The notes: a model not told the origin generated them from the letters alone. Positions 8,085-17,106 are shown, counted from the first letter of the stretch. The stretch is DNA of 64,000 bases from Streptomyces aureoverticillatus (GCF_014649395.1 NZ_BMSY01000001.1:62001-126000); one strand, 5' to 3'. Numbers and translations: made by a program.

Positions 8085-8710
8085 ACTCACCGCCGCGGAC
8101 AACCACCCCAACCAGCCGCTTCCCGCTGCGGACAGCCGGGCTGCCAGCCACCCCCGCTCCCTCTGTGGCCAGTTGACCCACCCGCCGCTCATGCTGTGAC
8201 CAGCCGACCAACCGCTCCCGCTCCCGCTCCCACCATGGGCAACTGACCCGCCCACCACTCCCGCTACCGCCGTGGGCGACCACCCCGCCCACCACTGCCG
8301 CTCCCGTTCCCACCGTGGGCAACCGCCCCGCCCAGCCACCCCCCGCTGCGGGCAGCCCGGCGCCCACCACTCATGCTGTCGCCAGCCGACCCCACCACTC
8401 CCACTCCCACCGTGGGCAACTCCCCCGCCCAGCCACCCCCCCGCTGTGGGCAGCCCGGCGCCCACCACTCATGCTGTCGCCAGCCGACCCCACCACTCCC
8501 GCTTCCACTCCCGCAGTGGCCAGTTGGCCCGCCCACTGCGCAGGGCGTGCCAGCCGACCCACCGCTCCCGCTCCCGCCGTAGGCAACTCCCCCACCCAGC
8601 CACCCCCCGCTGTGGGCAGCCCGGCCGCCCACCACTCATGCTGTCGCCGTAGGCAACTCCCCCACCCAGCCGCTCCCCGCTGTGGGCAACTGAGCCGCCA
8701 GGGGCGGCTC
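8085..8710. repeat. Irregular intergenic repeat field (GTGGGCAAC / CCCACCACTC family)
   Basis: A Pro/Ala-codon-like, C-rich field of shuffled short modules. One module starting GGGCAGCCCGGC and continuing through CCCACCACTCATGCTGTCGC occurs at about 8350, 8448 and 8615. The modules GTGGGCAACTC, CCCGCCCAGCCACCCC and CCAGCCGACC recur many times. Open frames exist on both strands in several registers but give Gly/Ser/Trp- or Pro/His-rich nonsense without a family match. I treat it as noncoding repetitive DNA of unknown function. Confidence 0.75.
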
Positions 8711-8722
8711 CCGACCCTAAAG

Positions 8723-8822
8723 GCAGCCCAGGTCGACGGTGCCCGTATGTGAGGGGAGGGGTGCAGCCCAGGCCGACGGTGTCATTACGGCGCGGGGAGG
8801 GGCGCAGCCCAGGTCGGCGGTG
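8723..8822. repeat. Three direct copies of a 19-bp element
   Basis: GCAGCCCAGGYCGRCGGTG occurs at 8723-8741, 8763-8781 and 8804-8822 (periods 40 and 41). Each copy is followed by a short variable stretch and a GCGCGGGGAGGGG-like run. An inverted copy occurs at 18099-18119, so the element is dispersed. Confidence 0.75.
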
Positions 8823-8877
8823 GCGGTACGGCGCGGGGAGGGGCGCAGCCCCCGGGGGCGGCGCGCCCGGGGCGGGG

Positions 8878-9522
8878 TCAACCCCGCGTCGCGCGGCGCA
8901 GGCGGTGGCGGACGGCGCGTTGGGCGACGGGGCCCAGTTCGTCGAGGGCGGCGGCCACGGTGGCCAGTTGCTCCAGGGCGTCCAACGCCCGCCCCGCCCC
9001 GTCCCGGTCCACCCCTTCGTACAGCTCGATCCCGACGAAGGACGCGGCGACGGCCCGGGCGAGCCCGACCGGGTCGGCGAACTCGCCGAGGGGCGACGCG
9101 GCAAGCACCCGCACCAGGACCTTCTCGACCTCCGCGACCCACAGGGAGAGCCCCGCGGCCGTCGCGTCGGCGAGCCGCGGCTGCGTCTGCGCGCCCGCGA
9201 GGAGTTGGGCGAGCACCGCGACATGCCCGGCCTCGCGCTCCTCCTCGTGCATCTCCCGCCCGAAGGCGAGCAGTTCGCCGAGGGAGGAGATCCCGGCGAG
9301 GCGCTCCCGGTAGCGGGCGACCCGCTGCTCCGTCGCGTACCGGCACGCCTCGGAGAGGAGTTCGTCGACCGACCCGAAGTGGTAGAAGACGAGCGCCTGG
9401 TTCACCCCGGCGGCCGCCGCCACGCTCCGCGCCGACGTCTTGGCGATCCCCTGCTCGGTGAGCGTACGGATGGCCCCGTCGAGCAGCTTCTCGCGCGTCT
9501 GGGCCCGCGCCTGCGGGCTCAC
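8878..9522 (-). CDS. TetR/AcrR-family regulator
   Basis: A 214-residue repressor with the TetR helix-turn-helix near the N-terminus: IAKTSARSVAAAAGVNQALVFYHF, where the F-Y-H-F signature marks the recognition helix. A helical ligand-binding domain follows. The frame is open upstream to 9666, but GTG at 9522 is chosen because it overlaps the preceding gene's stop as GTGA and begins right before the usual TetR N-terminus. It is the last gene of a three-gene minus-strand operon and probably represses its own operon through the repeats at 10984-11058. Confidence 0.88.
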   Translation of the reverse strand: MSPQARAQTREKLLDGAIRTLTEQGIAKTSARSVAAAAGVNQALVFYHFGSVDELLSEACRYATEQRVARYRERLAGISSLGELLAFGREMHEEEREAGHVAVLAQLLAGAQTQPRLADATAAGLSLWVAEVEKVLVRVLAASPLGEFADPVGLARAVAASFVGIELYEGVDRDGAGRALDALEQLATVAAALDELGPVAQRAVRHRLRRATRG

Positions 9523-10223
9523 GCCCGCACCTCCTCGCGCACGGGCCGCAGCCCGTCCCGCACCCCGCACTCGCGCACGTCGCGGTACGCCGCCGTGAAC
9601 GACCCCTCGTACCCGAAGAGCGGCCCGAAGTACCGGTTCGTGACCCGCACTTGGATGCGGAAGCACCCCGCCCGGTCGTCGTACGACTCGCGCACCTCGG
9701 CGTCGCCGCCGATGACGTCCGGCACCCGCACGTCCACCGGCCCCTCCCGGAACCGGTGCTCCCCGGAGCGGATGACCAGCGACCCGTCGGGCCGCGCGGA
9801 GAAGTGCAGGTCGCTCGCGAGGTGCTGATGGGTGCCCAGGTAGTCGAGCACGCGGTCGCCCCGGGGGCCGAGGATCATCTGGGCGTCGAAGCGCCGGGCC
9901 CGGCCGGGCAGGTGGAAGGTACGCACGAAGGTCACGGTCTCACGGCCGAACGAGTCGGCGTACGGCACGTTCTCGATGGTGAAGGGAATGTTCCGGCCCG
10001 CGCGCGGGACGAGGATGTTGCGGGTCGCGCCGACGGCGAGGAACGGCTTCACGAAGCTGCGCCCGTGCCAGATCCGGTCCATCACGCCCCGCCCGAAGCA
10101 CGCCTCGCCGCTGTCGAGCCCGACGGAGAAGCGCCGCTGGAGCGCCGGGTGCAGCCGCTCGAAGTCGGCGCCGAGGACGGTGCGGAAGATCGAGGACGAG
10201 GGCGCGGGTGCGGGCGCGGTCAT
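9519..10223 (-). CDS. DUF4166 domain protein
   Basis: A 234-residue protein that is nearly all DUF4166. Recognisable stretches are FRTVLGADFERLHPALQRRFSVGL at the start, GRVVDR-like GVMDRIWHG, and the C-terminal RVTNRYFGPLFGYEGSF. DUF4166 also occurs fused behind NAD(P)-binding epimerase or saccharopine-dehydrogenase-like domains, but its biochemical role is not established. Here it stands alone. The frame is open upstream to 11036 only as a shadow of the next gene. The start at 10223 overlaps the SRPBCC stop as ATGA, and its own stop overlaps the TetR start, which indicates tight co-translation. Confidence 0.82.
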   Translation of the reverse strand: MTAPAPAPSSSIFRTVLGADFERLHPALQRRFSVGLDSGEACFGRGVMDRIWHGRSFVKPFLAVGATRNILVPRAGRNIPFTIENVPYADSFGRETVTFVRTFHLPGRARRFDAQMILGPRGDRVLDYLGTHQHLASDLHFSARPDGSLVIRSGEHRFREGPVDVRVPDVIGGDAEVRESYDDRAGCFRIQVRVTNRYFGPLFGYEGSFTAAYRDVRECGVRDGLRPVREEVRA

Positions 10224-10957
10224 GCGTGCTGCTCCTTGGGGGTGGCCGGGTGGGCGGCGGGCCCCTCGGGGGCGGTCAGCGTTGCCAGGAGGCGCGGCGC
10301 ACGCGCCCGCTCCGGGGGCGTGCGCAGACAGCGCCGCGCCGCCGGAGTCGTCGGCAGCGGCGGCAGGGCGAGCGCGAGCACGGCGACGACGAGGGCGGCC
10401 ACCGGCCCGGCGAGCGCCCACGCGGCGGCGACGCCCAGGGCGCGCGCCACGACCTCGCCGAGGCCGTGGACAAGCCCCCGCTCGGGGGTGATCCCGCGCT
10501 CCAGCCACAGCCGAAGGCGGTCGAAGGACCACGCCGTCGCCCAGCCCATCAGCGGCCGCAGCACGGCCCGGTCGGCGAGCGCCCCGAAGCGCCCCCAGCG
10601 CGGCCGGTAGTCGTACCCGGTGAGGAAGCGGACGCCGTCGCCCGTCGGTACGTAGCGCCAGTAGCCGCTGCCCTCGGCGAGCAGCGAGAGCGGGTGCGGC
10701 GAGGCGAACCGGAGCGCCGAGGTGCGGGTGCCGTCGGGGCGGCGCTTCTCGCCCGCGCTGATCCCGGTCCCGGCGATGGCCAGGAAGGGCAGGACGCGCG
10801 TCGCGTACCGGAAGCTCTGCGGCTCCCCGGGGACGGCCGGCAGATAGTCGATCTCCGTGAAGCGCAGGTCCCAGCGCTGGTGGAGCCCGGGCTCCTGCGT
10901 GCGCGCCCACAGCTCGTCGATGTCGGCGCGGATCAGCGCCTCGATGTACAGGCTCAC
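10220..10957 (-). CDS. SRPBCC-like protein with C-terminal membrane segments
   Basis: A 245-residue protein. The N-terminal half (about 1-150) has the opening of a START/SRPBCC lipid- or polyketide-binding fold (SLYIEALIRADIDELWARTQ, then RWDLRFTEIDYLP). The C-terminal half has a hydrophobic Ala/Val/Leu stretch (about 180-215) likely to insert in the membrane, then a Pro/Arg-rich tail. It starts at GTG 10957 with a weak ribosome site. It is the first gene of the operon with DUF4166 and TetR. A role in handling a hydrophobic ligand is an inference from the fold. Confidence 0.7.
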   Translation of the reverse strand: MSLYIEALIRADIDELWARTQEPGLHQRWDLRFTEIDYLPAVPGEPQSFRYATRVLPFLAIAGTGISAGEKRRPDGTRTSALRFASPHPLSLLAEGSGYWRYVPTGDGVRFLTGYDYRPRWGRFGALADRAVLRPLMGWATAWSFDRLRLWLERGITPERGLVHGLGEVVARALGVAAAWALAGPVAALVVAVLALALPPLPTTPAARRCLRTPPERARAPRLLATLTAPEGPAAHPATPKEQHA

Positions 10958-10983
10958 CAGGAAACCCCCACGTCAGCAAGTTT

Positions 10984-11058
10984 TTGAGCGACTGCTCAAC
11001 TGCCCGATGGTCGAAACGTAGCAGGAGTTTAAGCACTCGCTCAAGAGCACTCGCTCAA
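10984..11058. promoter_or_regulatory. Three TetR-type operator repeats upstream of the SRPBCC-DUF4166-TetR operon
   Basis: Three sites share the pattern TTGAGC-N4-GCTCAA. Site 1 (10984-10999) is perfect: TTGAGCGACTGCTCAA. Site 2 (11029-11044) is TTAAGCACTCGCTCAA. Site 3 (11043-11058) is AAGAGCACTCGCTCAA and overlaps site 2 by two bases. They lie 26 to 100 nt upstream of the first gene, across its presumed promoter. The half-site is typical in length for TetR proteins. Confidence 0.75.
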
Positions 11059-11112
11059 CCCCGCCCCGCGTCCCCCGAGCAGCTCGCCCGCGGACACCAG
11101 GAAGCACCAAAA

Positions 11113-11155
11113 AGCCCCCGCCGGACACCTCGGCGGAGGCTGGTCGGCGGGGGCT
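11113..11155 (-). terminator. Rho-independent terminator of the DUF3817/thiamine-binding operon
   Basis: AGCCCCCGCCG (11113-11123) pairs with CGGCGGGGGCT (11145-11155), an 11-bp perfect stem. On the minus strand it is followed by CTTTTTGG. It lies 15 nt after the stop at 11170. Confidence 0.8.
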
Positions 11156-11169
11156 CGGGGGAAGCGGCG

Positions 11170-11466
11170 TCAGCCCTGGGACAGGTACCGCTCCACGGTT
11201 TCGACCTTGGAGGTCATGCCGTCCGTCACGCCGGGGCGGACGTCGGCCTTGAGGACGAGGGAGACCCGGGGCGCACGGGCTTCGACGGCGGCGACGGCAC
11301 GCTTGACGACGTCCATCACCTCGTCCCACTCGCCCTCGACGGAGGTGAACATCGCGTCGGTCCGGTGGGGCAGACCCGACTCGCGGACGACACGGACGGC
11401 GTCGGCGACGTACTCCCCCACGTCCTCACCGACGCCGAGCGGCGTCACGGAGAAGGCGACGATCAT
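11170..11466 (-). CDS. MTH1187-family thiamine-binding protein (DUF77)
   Basis: A 98-residue ferredoxin-fold protein of the YqgV/MTH1187 family. It opens [20 protein letters not shown], has the [21 protein letters not shown] segment and ends with [13 protein letters not shown]. The length is the full family length. Members bind thiamine or related pyrimidine/thiazole compounds in the cytosol; the physiological role is unsettled. Its ATG overlaps the stop of the DUF3817 gene (ATGA), so the two are co-translated. Confidence 0.82.
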   Translation of the reverse strand: MIVAFSVTPLGVGEDVGEYVADAVRVVRESGLPHRTDAMFTSVEGEWDEVMDVVKRAVAAVEARAPRVSLVLKADVRPGVTDGMTSKVETVERYLSQG

Positions 11467-11807
11467 ACGTTCACGACTCCCTCGCGGCGGGCCCGCGACG
11501 CGATGACCGCGGCCTCGGCCTCACGCTTCAGCTTGCGGTCGGCGAAGAAGCCGCCGGTGGGCAGCACGGAGAGCACGAAGTAGAGGATGCCCGTCTTGGC
11601 GTCCCACTTGGTGCGGTTCCAGGCGTCGAGCCAGAACAGGACGTACAGGACGAAGAGCAGGCCGTGGATCATGCCCATCACCGGCACGGCGTTGAAGTCC
11701 GTGGTCCGCTTCAGCACCGAGCAGACGATGAGCAGCAGGAAGGACACGGCCTCGGGAACCGAGACCAGACGGAGGCGGCGGAGTGCGGAAGCGGTCTTGA
11801 TGTCCAC
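11463..11807 (-). CDS. DUF3817 integral membrane protein
   Basis: A 114-residue protein with about three transmembrane helices: [39 protein letters not shown] and [16 protein letters not shown]. These match the DUF3817 family often annotated YdzA-like. The GTG at 11807 has AAGGTGA upstream. It is cotranscribed with the thiamine-binding gene. Function is unknown. Confidence 0.8.
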   Translation of the reverse strand: MDIKTASALRRLRLVSVPEAVSFLLLIVCSVLKRTTDFNAVPVMGMIHGLLFVLYVLFWLDAWNRTKWDAKTGILYFVLSVLPTGGFFADRKLKREAEAAVIASRARREGVVNV

Positions 11808-11951
11808 GGGTCACCTTCGGGGGCGGAGTCGACGTCGATCTTGTGAACGGATGCACAAGCGCCCCCCATTGTGGCATCAGGGAGTTTCCAGGGTTCGCTC
11901 AGGGTCCGGTGCCCTGTCCTCCGCCACCGCGCTGCGGCTACCTTCGCTCTC

Positions 11952-12590
11952 GTGGCTACGTTCCGATTGCAGGGCAGCAGAATGCTCGCCGTCGACATGA
12001 CGGGAGACGCGGTCAAGGCGAAGAACGGCTCCATGGTCGCCTACGACGGCACGATGAACTTCAAGAAGCTGACCGGGGGCGGCGAAGGCATCCGCGGCAT
12101 GGTCACGCGCCGGCTCACCAACGAGCAGATGACGGTGATGGAGGTGAAGGGGCACGGCACCTGCTGGTTCGCCGACCGCGCGACGGAGATCAGCCTGGTC
12201 GGCCTCCAGGGCGAGAAGCTCCACGTGGAGGCGGACAACCTCCTGTGCACGGAGGGCAGTTTGCGCACGGGCACGACGTTCACAGGCCTGCGCGGCGCGG
12301 CGCAGGGCAACGGCATCTTCACCACCACCGTCGAGGGCACGGGCCAGGCGGCGCTGATATCGGACGGCCCGGCGGTGATCCTGCGCGTGACGAAGCAGTA
12401 TCCCCTCCACGTCGACCCGGGGGCGTACGTCGCGCATCAGGGCAATCTCAAGCAGAGCTTCCAGTCCGGCGTCACCTTCCGCACGTTCATGGGCGAGGGC
12501 GGCGGCGAGGCCTTCCAGATCCGCTTCGAGGGCGAGGGCCTCGTCTATGTCCAGGCCAGTGAGCGCAACACGATCGCGGGAGACGTGTGA
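11952..12590 (+). CDS. AIM24 family protein (first of three)
   Basis: A 212-residue all-beta protein of the AIM24/TIGR00266 family, with the family features FRLQGSRMLAVDM, GTCWFADRATEISLVGLQGEKLHVEADNLL and YPLHVDPGAYVAHQGNL. AIM24 proteins take their name from a yeast mitochondrial protein; the bacterial role is undefined. The GTG at 11952 is chosen because VATFRLQGSRML matches the family start; the frame is open to 11871. One base separates its stop from the next gene. The three AIM24 genes are clearly one operon of paralogues. Confidence 0.8.
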   Translation: MATFRLQGSRMLAVDMTGDAVKAKNGSMVAYDGTMNFKKLTGGGEGIRGMVTRRLTNEQMTVMEVKGHGTCWFADRATEISLVGLQGEKLHVEADNLLCTEGSLRTGTTFTGLRGAAQGNGIFTTTVEGTGQAALISDGPAVILRVTKQYPLHVDPGAYVAHQGNLKQSFQSGVTFRTFMGEGGGEAFQIRFEGEGLVYVQASERNTIAGDV

Positions 12591-12591
12591 C

Positions 12592-13242
12592 ATGCCGTTC
12601 CGTGAGGTCAACGCGAAGATGGTCGAGGCGATCGTCCAGCCGGGCGTCAAGATGTTCAGCCAGCGCGGCGCCATGCTGGCCTACAAGGGGGACGTCTCCT
12701 TCACCCCCAACATCAGCGGCGGCCAGGGCGGCCTGATGTCCATGATCGGGCGCCGGGTCGCCGACGAGCAGGTCCCGCTGATGACGGTGGAGGGCGACGG
12801 CACGGTCCTGTTCGGGCACGGCGGTCACCACGTGCATGTGATCAGCCTGACCGGCGACACCATGTACGTGGAGGCGGACCGCCTGCTCGCCTTCGACGGC
12901 ACCCTCCAGCAGGGCACGATGTTCCTCGGCTCGCAGGGCGGCGTGATGGGCATGGTGCGCGGCCAGGTGTCGGGCCAGGGCCTGTTCACGACGACGCTCA
13001 AGGGCCATGGCGCGGTCGCCGTGATGGCGCACGGCGGCGTCATCGAGCTGCCGATCACCCCCCAGCGCCCGGTGCACGTGGACCCCCAGTCGTACGTGGC
13101 GCACCACGGGGACGTACGCAACAAGCTGTCCACGGCGCTCGGCTGGCGCGACATGGTGGGCCGCGGCTCGGGCGAGGCGTTCCAGCTCGAGTTCAGCGGC
13201 AACGGCGTGGTGTACGTCCAGGCATCGGAGGAGAAGCTGTGA
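12592..13242 (+). CDS. AIM24 family protein (second of three)
   Basis: A 216-residue paralogue of its neighbours, with QRGAMLAYKGDVSFTPN, GHHVHVISLTGDTMYVEADRLLAF and PVHVDPQSYVAHHGDV, the last nearly identical to the first copy. It begins one base after the preceding stop. Its own stop overlaps the GTG of the third gene (GTGA), so translation is coupled across the set. Probably cytosolic, since no signal sequence or membrane segment is visible. Function is unknown. Confidence 0.82.
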   Translation: MPFREVNAKMVEAIVQPGVKMFSQRGAMLAYKGDVSFTPNISGGQGGLMSMIGRRVADEQVPLMTVEGDGTVLFGHGGHHVHVISLTGDTMYVEADRLLAFDGTLQQGTMFLGSQGGVMGMVRGQVSGQGLFTTTLKGHGAVAVMAHGGVIELPITPQRPVHVDPQSYVAHHGDVRNKLSTALGWRDMVGRGSGEAFQLEFSGNGVVYVQASEEKL

Positions 13243-14057
13243 GCACGCCCGTGATCTTCGACCCGACGACACTGCCGAGCGACGACAACGTCAACGCGTA
13301 CACCTTCTGCGTGGAACTGACCGGCGGCCAGTGGTTCCTGCAGAAGGGCAAGATGATCGCCTACTACGGGCGCATCGACTTCAACGGCATCGGACACGGC
13401 CGCCTCGACCGCCTCGTCCGCACGTCGTTCCACTCCCCGTTGCACGCGAGCGACTGGGTGGTGGCCGAGGGCCAGGGCAAGATGCTGCTCGCCGACCGCG
13501 CCTTCGACGTGAACTCGTACGACCTCGAGGACGGCAACCTCACCATCCGCGCGGGCAACCTCCTCGCTTTTCAGCCAACTCTCGCGCTGAAGCAATCCAT
13601 CGTGCCGGGTTTCCTCACCCTGATCGGGACCGGCAAGTTCGTGGCGGTGTCGAGCGGTCCGGTGGTCTTCATGGAGCCGCCGATCCGGGTGGACCCGCAG
13701 GCCCTCGTCGGCTGGGCGGACTGCCCCTCGCCCTGCCATCACTATGACCACCAGTACATGACAGGGGTGATCGGCGGCCTCCGCGCGCTCACCGGGATCG
13801 GCGGCACGTCCGGCGAGGAGCACCAGTTCGAGTTCGTGGGCGCGGGCACGGTGCTGCTGCAGTCCTCGGAGGCGCTGATGGCGGAGACGGCGACGGGCGC
13901 GGTGCCGCACCAGCCCGGAGTGCCGGGAGGACACGGCGGTCAGGGCGCTCCGGGCCCACCGGGACAGCGGGGGCAACATGGCCAACGTGGACAGCAGCCG
14001 CAGGGACCGCGCCTTCCCGGACAACTAGGAGACCTCCAGCGTCGCTTCGGCCTGTGA
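13239..14057 (+). CDS. AIM24 family protein with collagen-like C-terminal tail (third of three)
   Basis: A 272-residue protein. Residues 1-215 are an AIM24 domain, more diverged than the other two (GQWFLQKGKMIAYYGRIDF, DLEDGNLTIRAGNLLAFQ, PPIRVDPQALVGW) and carrying an insert CPSPCHHYDH near 162-171 that could bind metal. Residues about 226-262 form a Gly-X-Y-like tail (VPGGHGGQGAPGPPGQRGQ and on), collagen-like but short and imperfect. The tail may mediate trimerisation or be a disordered linker. The start is a GTG overlapping the previous stop. Confidence 0.8.
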   Translation: MSTPVIFDPTTLPSDDNVNAYTFCVELTGGQWFLQKGKMIAYYGRIDFNGIGHGRLDRLVRTSFHSPLHASDWVVAEGQGKMLLADRAFDVNSYDLEDGNLTIRAGNLLAFQPTLALKQSIVPGFLTLIGTGKFVAVSSGPVVFMEPPIRVDPQALVGWADCPSPCHHYDHQYMTGVIGGLRALTGIGGTSGEEHQFEFVGAGTVLLQSSEALMAETATGAVPHQPGVPGGHGGQGAPGPPGQRGQHGQRGQQPQGPRLPGQLGDLQRRFGL

Positions 14058-14163
14058 GCGGTAGTCTGCGGAGTGTGACGGCGAACGCCTGTACCCCTCG
14101 AAATCCGAGGGGTGCGAGGCGTGTCACACCCCGACACTCGTTCACCATTCAACTTCTTAGGTA

Positions 14164-14173
14164 GAATCGATTC
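14164..14173. promoter_or_regulatory. Palindrome GAATCGATTC at the MarR start
   Basis: A perfect 10-bp palindrome ends two bases before the marR-like ATG, just after an AT-rich TTCTTAGGTA. Autoregulatory MarR operators often overlap the start region, so this is a candidate site. It is short enough to occur by chance. Confidence 0.4.
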
Positions 14174-14174
14174 C

Positions 14175-14651
14175 ATGGAGACCGAGACGGCCCCGCAGTG
14201 GCTGACCGACGAGGAACAGTGCGCCTGGCGTACCCACGTAGAGGTCAACAGGATGCTGACGTATCAGCTCGAGAAGGATCTCCAACCGTTCAACCTCACC
14301 ATGAACGACTACGACATCCTCGTGCATCTCTCAGAGTCCGACGACCACCGGATGCGTATGAGCGATCTCGCGGCCGCGACCCTGCAGTCCAAGAGCCGAC
14401 TCTCCCACCAGATCACCCGCATGGAGAACGCGGGCCTGGTCCGCAGGGAGAACTGCGAGTCCGACCGGCGCGGACTGTTCACCGTACTGACCGACGAGGG
14501 CATGGAGACGATGAAGCGGGTCGCGCCGCACCATGTGGCGTCCGTGCGGCAGCACTTCGTCGACCTGATCTCGCCGGAGGCGCTCAGTGATCTGCACAAG
14601 GCGCTCACGCCGATCGCGGAGCACCTGCGCGGACTGCGCGGCAAGCCCTGA
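14175..14651 (+). CDS. MarR-family transcriptional regulator
   Basis: A 158-residue winged-helix protein. The core is NDYDILVHLSESDDHRMRMSDLAAATLQSKSRLSHQITRMENAGLVRRE, followed by the MarR wing signature CESDRRGLFTVLTDEG. The length is normal. METETAPQWL is chosen as the start; the frame is open to 14112, but the palindrome at 14164 lies there. It is probably a ligand-responsive repressor. It is a lone gene between the AIM24 operon and a convergent histidine kinase, and no target gene is adjacent except itself. Confidence 0.88.
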   Translation: METETAPQWLTDEEQCAWRTHVEVNRMLTYQLEKDLQPFNLTMNDYDILVHLSESDDHRMRMSDLAAATLQSKSRLSHQITRMENAGLVRRENCESDRRGLFTVLTDEGMETMKRVAPHHVASVRQHFVDLISPEALSDLHKALTPIAEHLRGLRGKP

Positions 14652-14764
14652 CGCTGGCGCTGTGCCGTAGCGGGTCCGGGGGTCGGGGGCCCCGGGGCCC
14701 CAGCGCCCCCCCGGGGGGTGGCCCGGTCCAGCAGGTCCGTGGCTTACCTGCGGGTCGTCGGGGG

Positions 14765-14790
14765 CTGGGCGCGCAGTTCCCCGCGCCCCT
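14765..14790. repeat. Dispersed 26-bp intergenic element, copy 1
   Basis: It contains GCGCAGTTCCCCGCGCCCCT, preceded by CTGGGC. The same element recurs at 32235-32260 (inverted) and at 41281-41306. It lies between the convergent MarR and kinase genes, with its end touching the kinase stop. Confidence 0.8.
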
Positions 14791-16406
14791 TCAGGGCGCT
14801 TCCGTACCGTGCGCCTTCGGGGCGTCCGGCGCTCGCGGTAGGCGTAGGGCGAACAGGGCTCCACCGTCCGGGGGCTCTGTGACCATGAGGGTGCCGCCGT
14901 GGCGGGTGGCCACGTCGCGGGCGATGGCGAGGCCGAGACCCGCGCCTCCCTCGTCGCGGCTGCGGGCGTCGTCGAGTCGTACGAACCGCTCGAAGATCCG
15001 CTCCCGCTCCTCCGGCGGCACCCCGTCGCCGTCGTCGGCCACCTCGAGGACCGCCCACGCCCCGTCGGCGCGGGTGGTGACCGTGACCCGGGACCGGGTG
15101 TGCCGCTGCGCGTTGGTCACCAGATTGCCGAGCACCCGCGCCAACTGACCGCGAGAACCGGCCACTTCGACGCTGCCCAGGTTCGTGGTGACGGCCACCC
15201 TGTCCCCCACCCGCTGGGACAGCTCCTCCCGGGCCAGGGCCGCGAGATCCACGCGTCCCTGGCCCGGCTTCTCCCCGGCGTCCAGGCGGGCGAGCAGCAG
15301 CAGATCGGCGGCCAGCTCCTGGAGGCGCACGGTGTCCTCGACGGCGCCGGGCACGTCCAGCAACTCCGGGTGGGCGGCGCCCACTTCGAGCTGGGTGCGC
15401 AGGGACGCGATGGGACTGCGCAGTTCGTGCGAGGCGTCGGCGACGAACCGGCGCTGGCGGTCCACGGACGTCTGCAGGGCGGCCAGGGTCTCGTTCGTGG
15501 TCCGGGCCAGGCGCGCGATCTCGTCGTGCGTGTCCGGCTCGGGCACCCGGCGGGCCAGATCCTCCGAAGCGGTGATCGCGGCCATCTCGGCGCGGATCGC
15601 GTCGACGGGCCGCAGCGCGCGGCGCGTCACCAGCCAGGTGACGCCCGCGATCACGGCGAGCAGCAGCGGGAAGCCGATCAGCATCGCGGTCAACGCCGTG
15701 GTGACGGCGCTCTGTTCGGCGGTCAGCGGGGCGCCCGCGTGGACGGTCAGCTCACCCTTCGACCCGGTGTCCACGCGCACCGCGGCGAACCGGTAGTCCT
15801 GGGTTTCGCCGTCGACCCGCGCCGAGCCCTCGCTGGTGCGGGTCTTGTCGGAGATGTCGCCGGGTTCGAGAGAGGAGTCGTCGTCTCCGGCTGCGTCCTC
15901 CGCCGCGTCCTCGGCGGCCTCCTTCCGGTCCTCGGCGGCCTCCTGCTTGTCGCTCTTCTCGCTCTCGTCGTCCTTGTCGTCGCTGTCGTCGGCGTCGTCG
16001 CCCGTGTCCGTGGGGGCGGGCTTCTCCGTCGGGCTGCCCGTGGGCTTCCCGGTCGGCTTCGCGCTGGGCGCGGGGGCCCGCGGGCCCGGATCGGGGCGTA
16101 CGGCGCCGACTCCCGTGCCCGTCACCCGCTCCAGGTCGTCGCCGGCCGCGACAAGGCGGCCCTTCTCGTTCACGACCTGGACGGGGTTGTCCTCGCCGTC
16201 GGGGAGGTCCAGATCGGCGTACGCGACGTCGGCGGCGAGCTGCGCCGCCACCTTGCGGGCGGCCGACTCGGCCTGGGTGTCGGCCTGGTCGACCAGGCTG
16301 GAGCGCAGCGAGAGCAGCACGGCCGCGCCCGCGGCGACCAGGGCGAGCGCCACGACGAGGGTCGCGCCCACCGTGGCGCGGGCGCGGACGGAGCCGAACA
16401 GCCGCC

Positions 16407-16410
<4 letters not shown>
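14791..16410 (-). CDS. OmpR-type sensor histidine kinase
   Basis: A 539-residue membrane kinase. TM1 (about 13-34) and TM2 (VTTALTAMLIGFPLLLAVIAGVTWL) enclose an extracytoplasmic sensor of about 200 residues. It contains a Pro/Thr-rich stretch (SAKPTGKPTGSPTEKPAPTD) and a strongly acidic, Lys-containing stretch (about 125-165). HAMP, dimerisation domain with the phospho-acceptor His in VADASHELRSPIASLR, then NLVTNAQRHT (N box), DDGDGVPPEERERIFERF and GGAGLGLAI (G boxes). ATG at 16410 overlaps the regulator stop (ATGA). The acidic sensor suggests cation or cationic-peptide sensing, which is an inference. Confidence 0.9.
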
Positions 16411-17084
<674 letters not shown>

Positions 17085-17106
17085 GCGCCCAGGATGCCGG
17101 AGCGAA

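Noticed and set aside
7521..8720. Overlapping open frames of 60-240 codons on both strands
   Set aside because: They arise because C- and G-rich repeats lack stops in several registers. The products are low-complexity, overlap each other in three frames and match no family.
9519..11036. A 505-codon version of the DUF4166 gene
   Set aside because: The first 270 residues are a frame-shifted shadow of the SRPBCC gene. Conserved sequence begins at the ATG at 10223.
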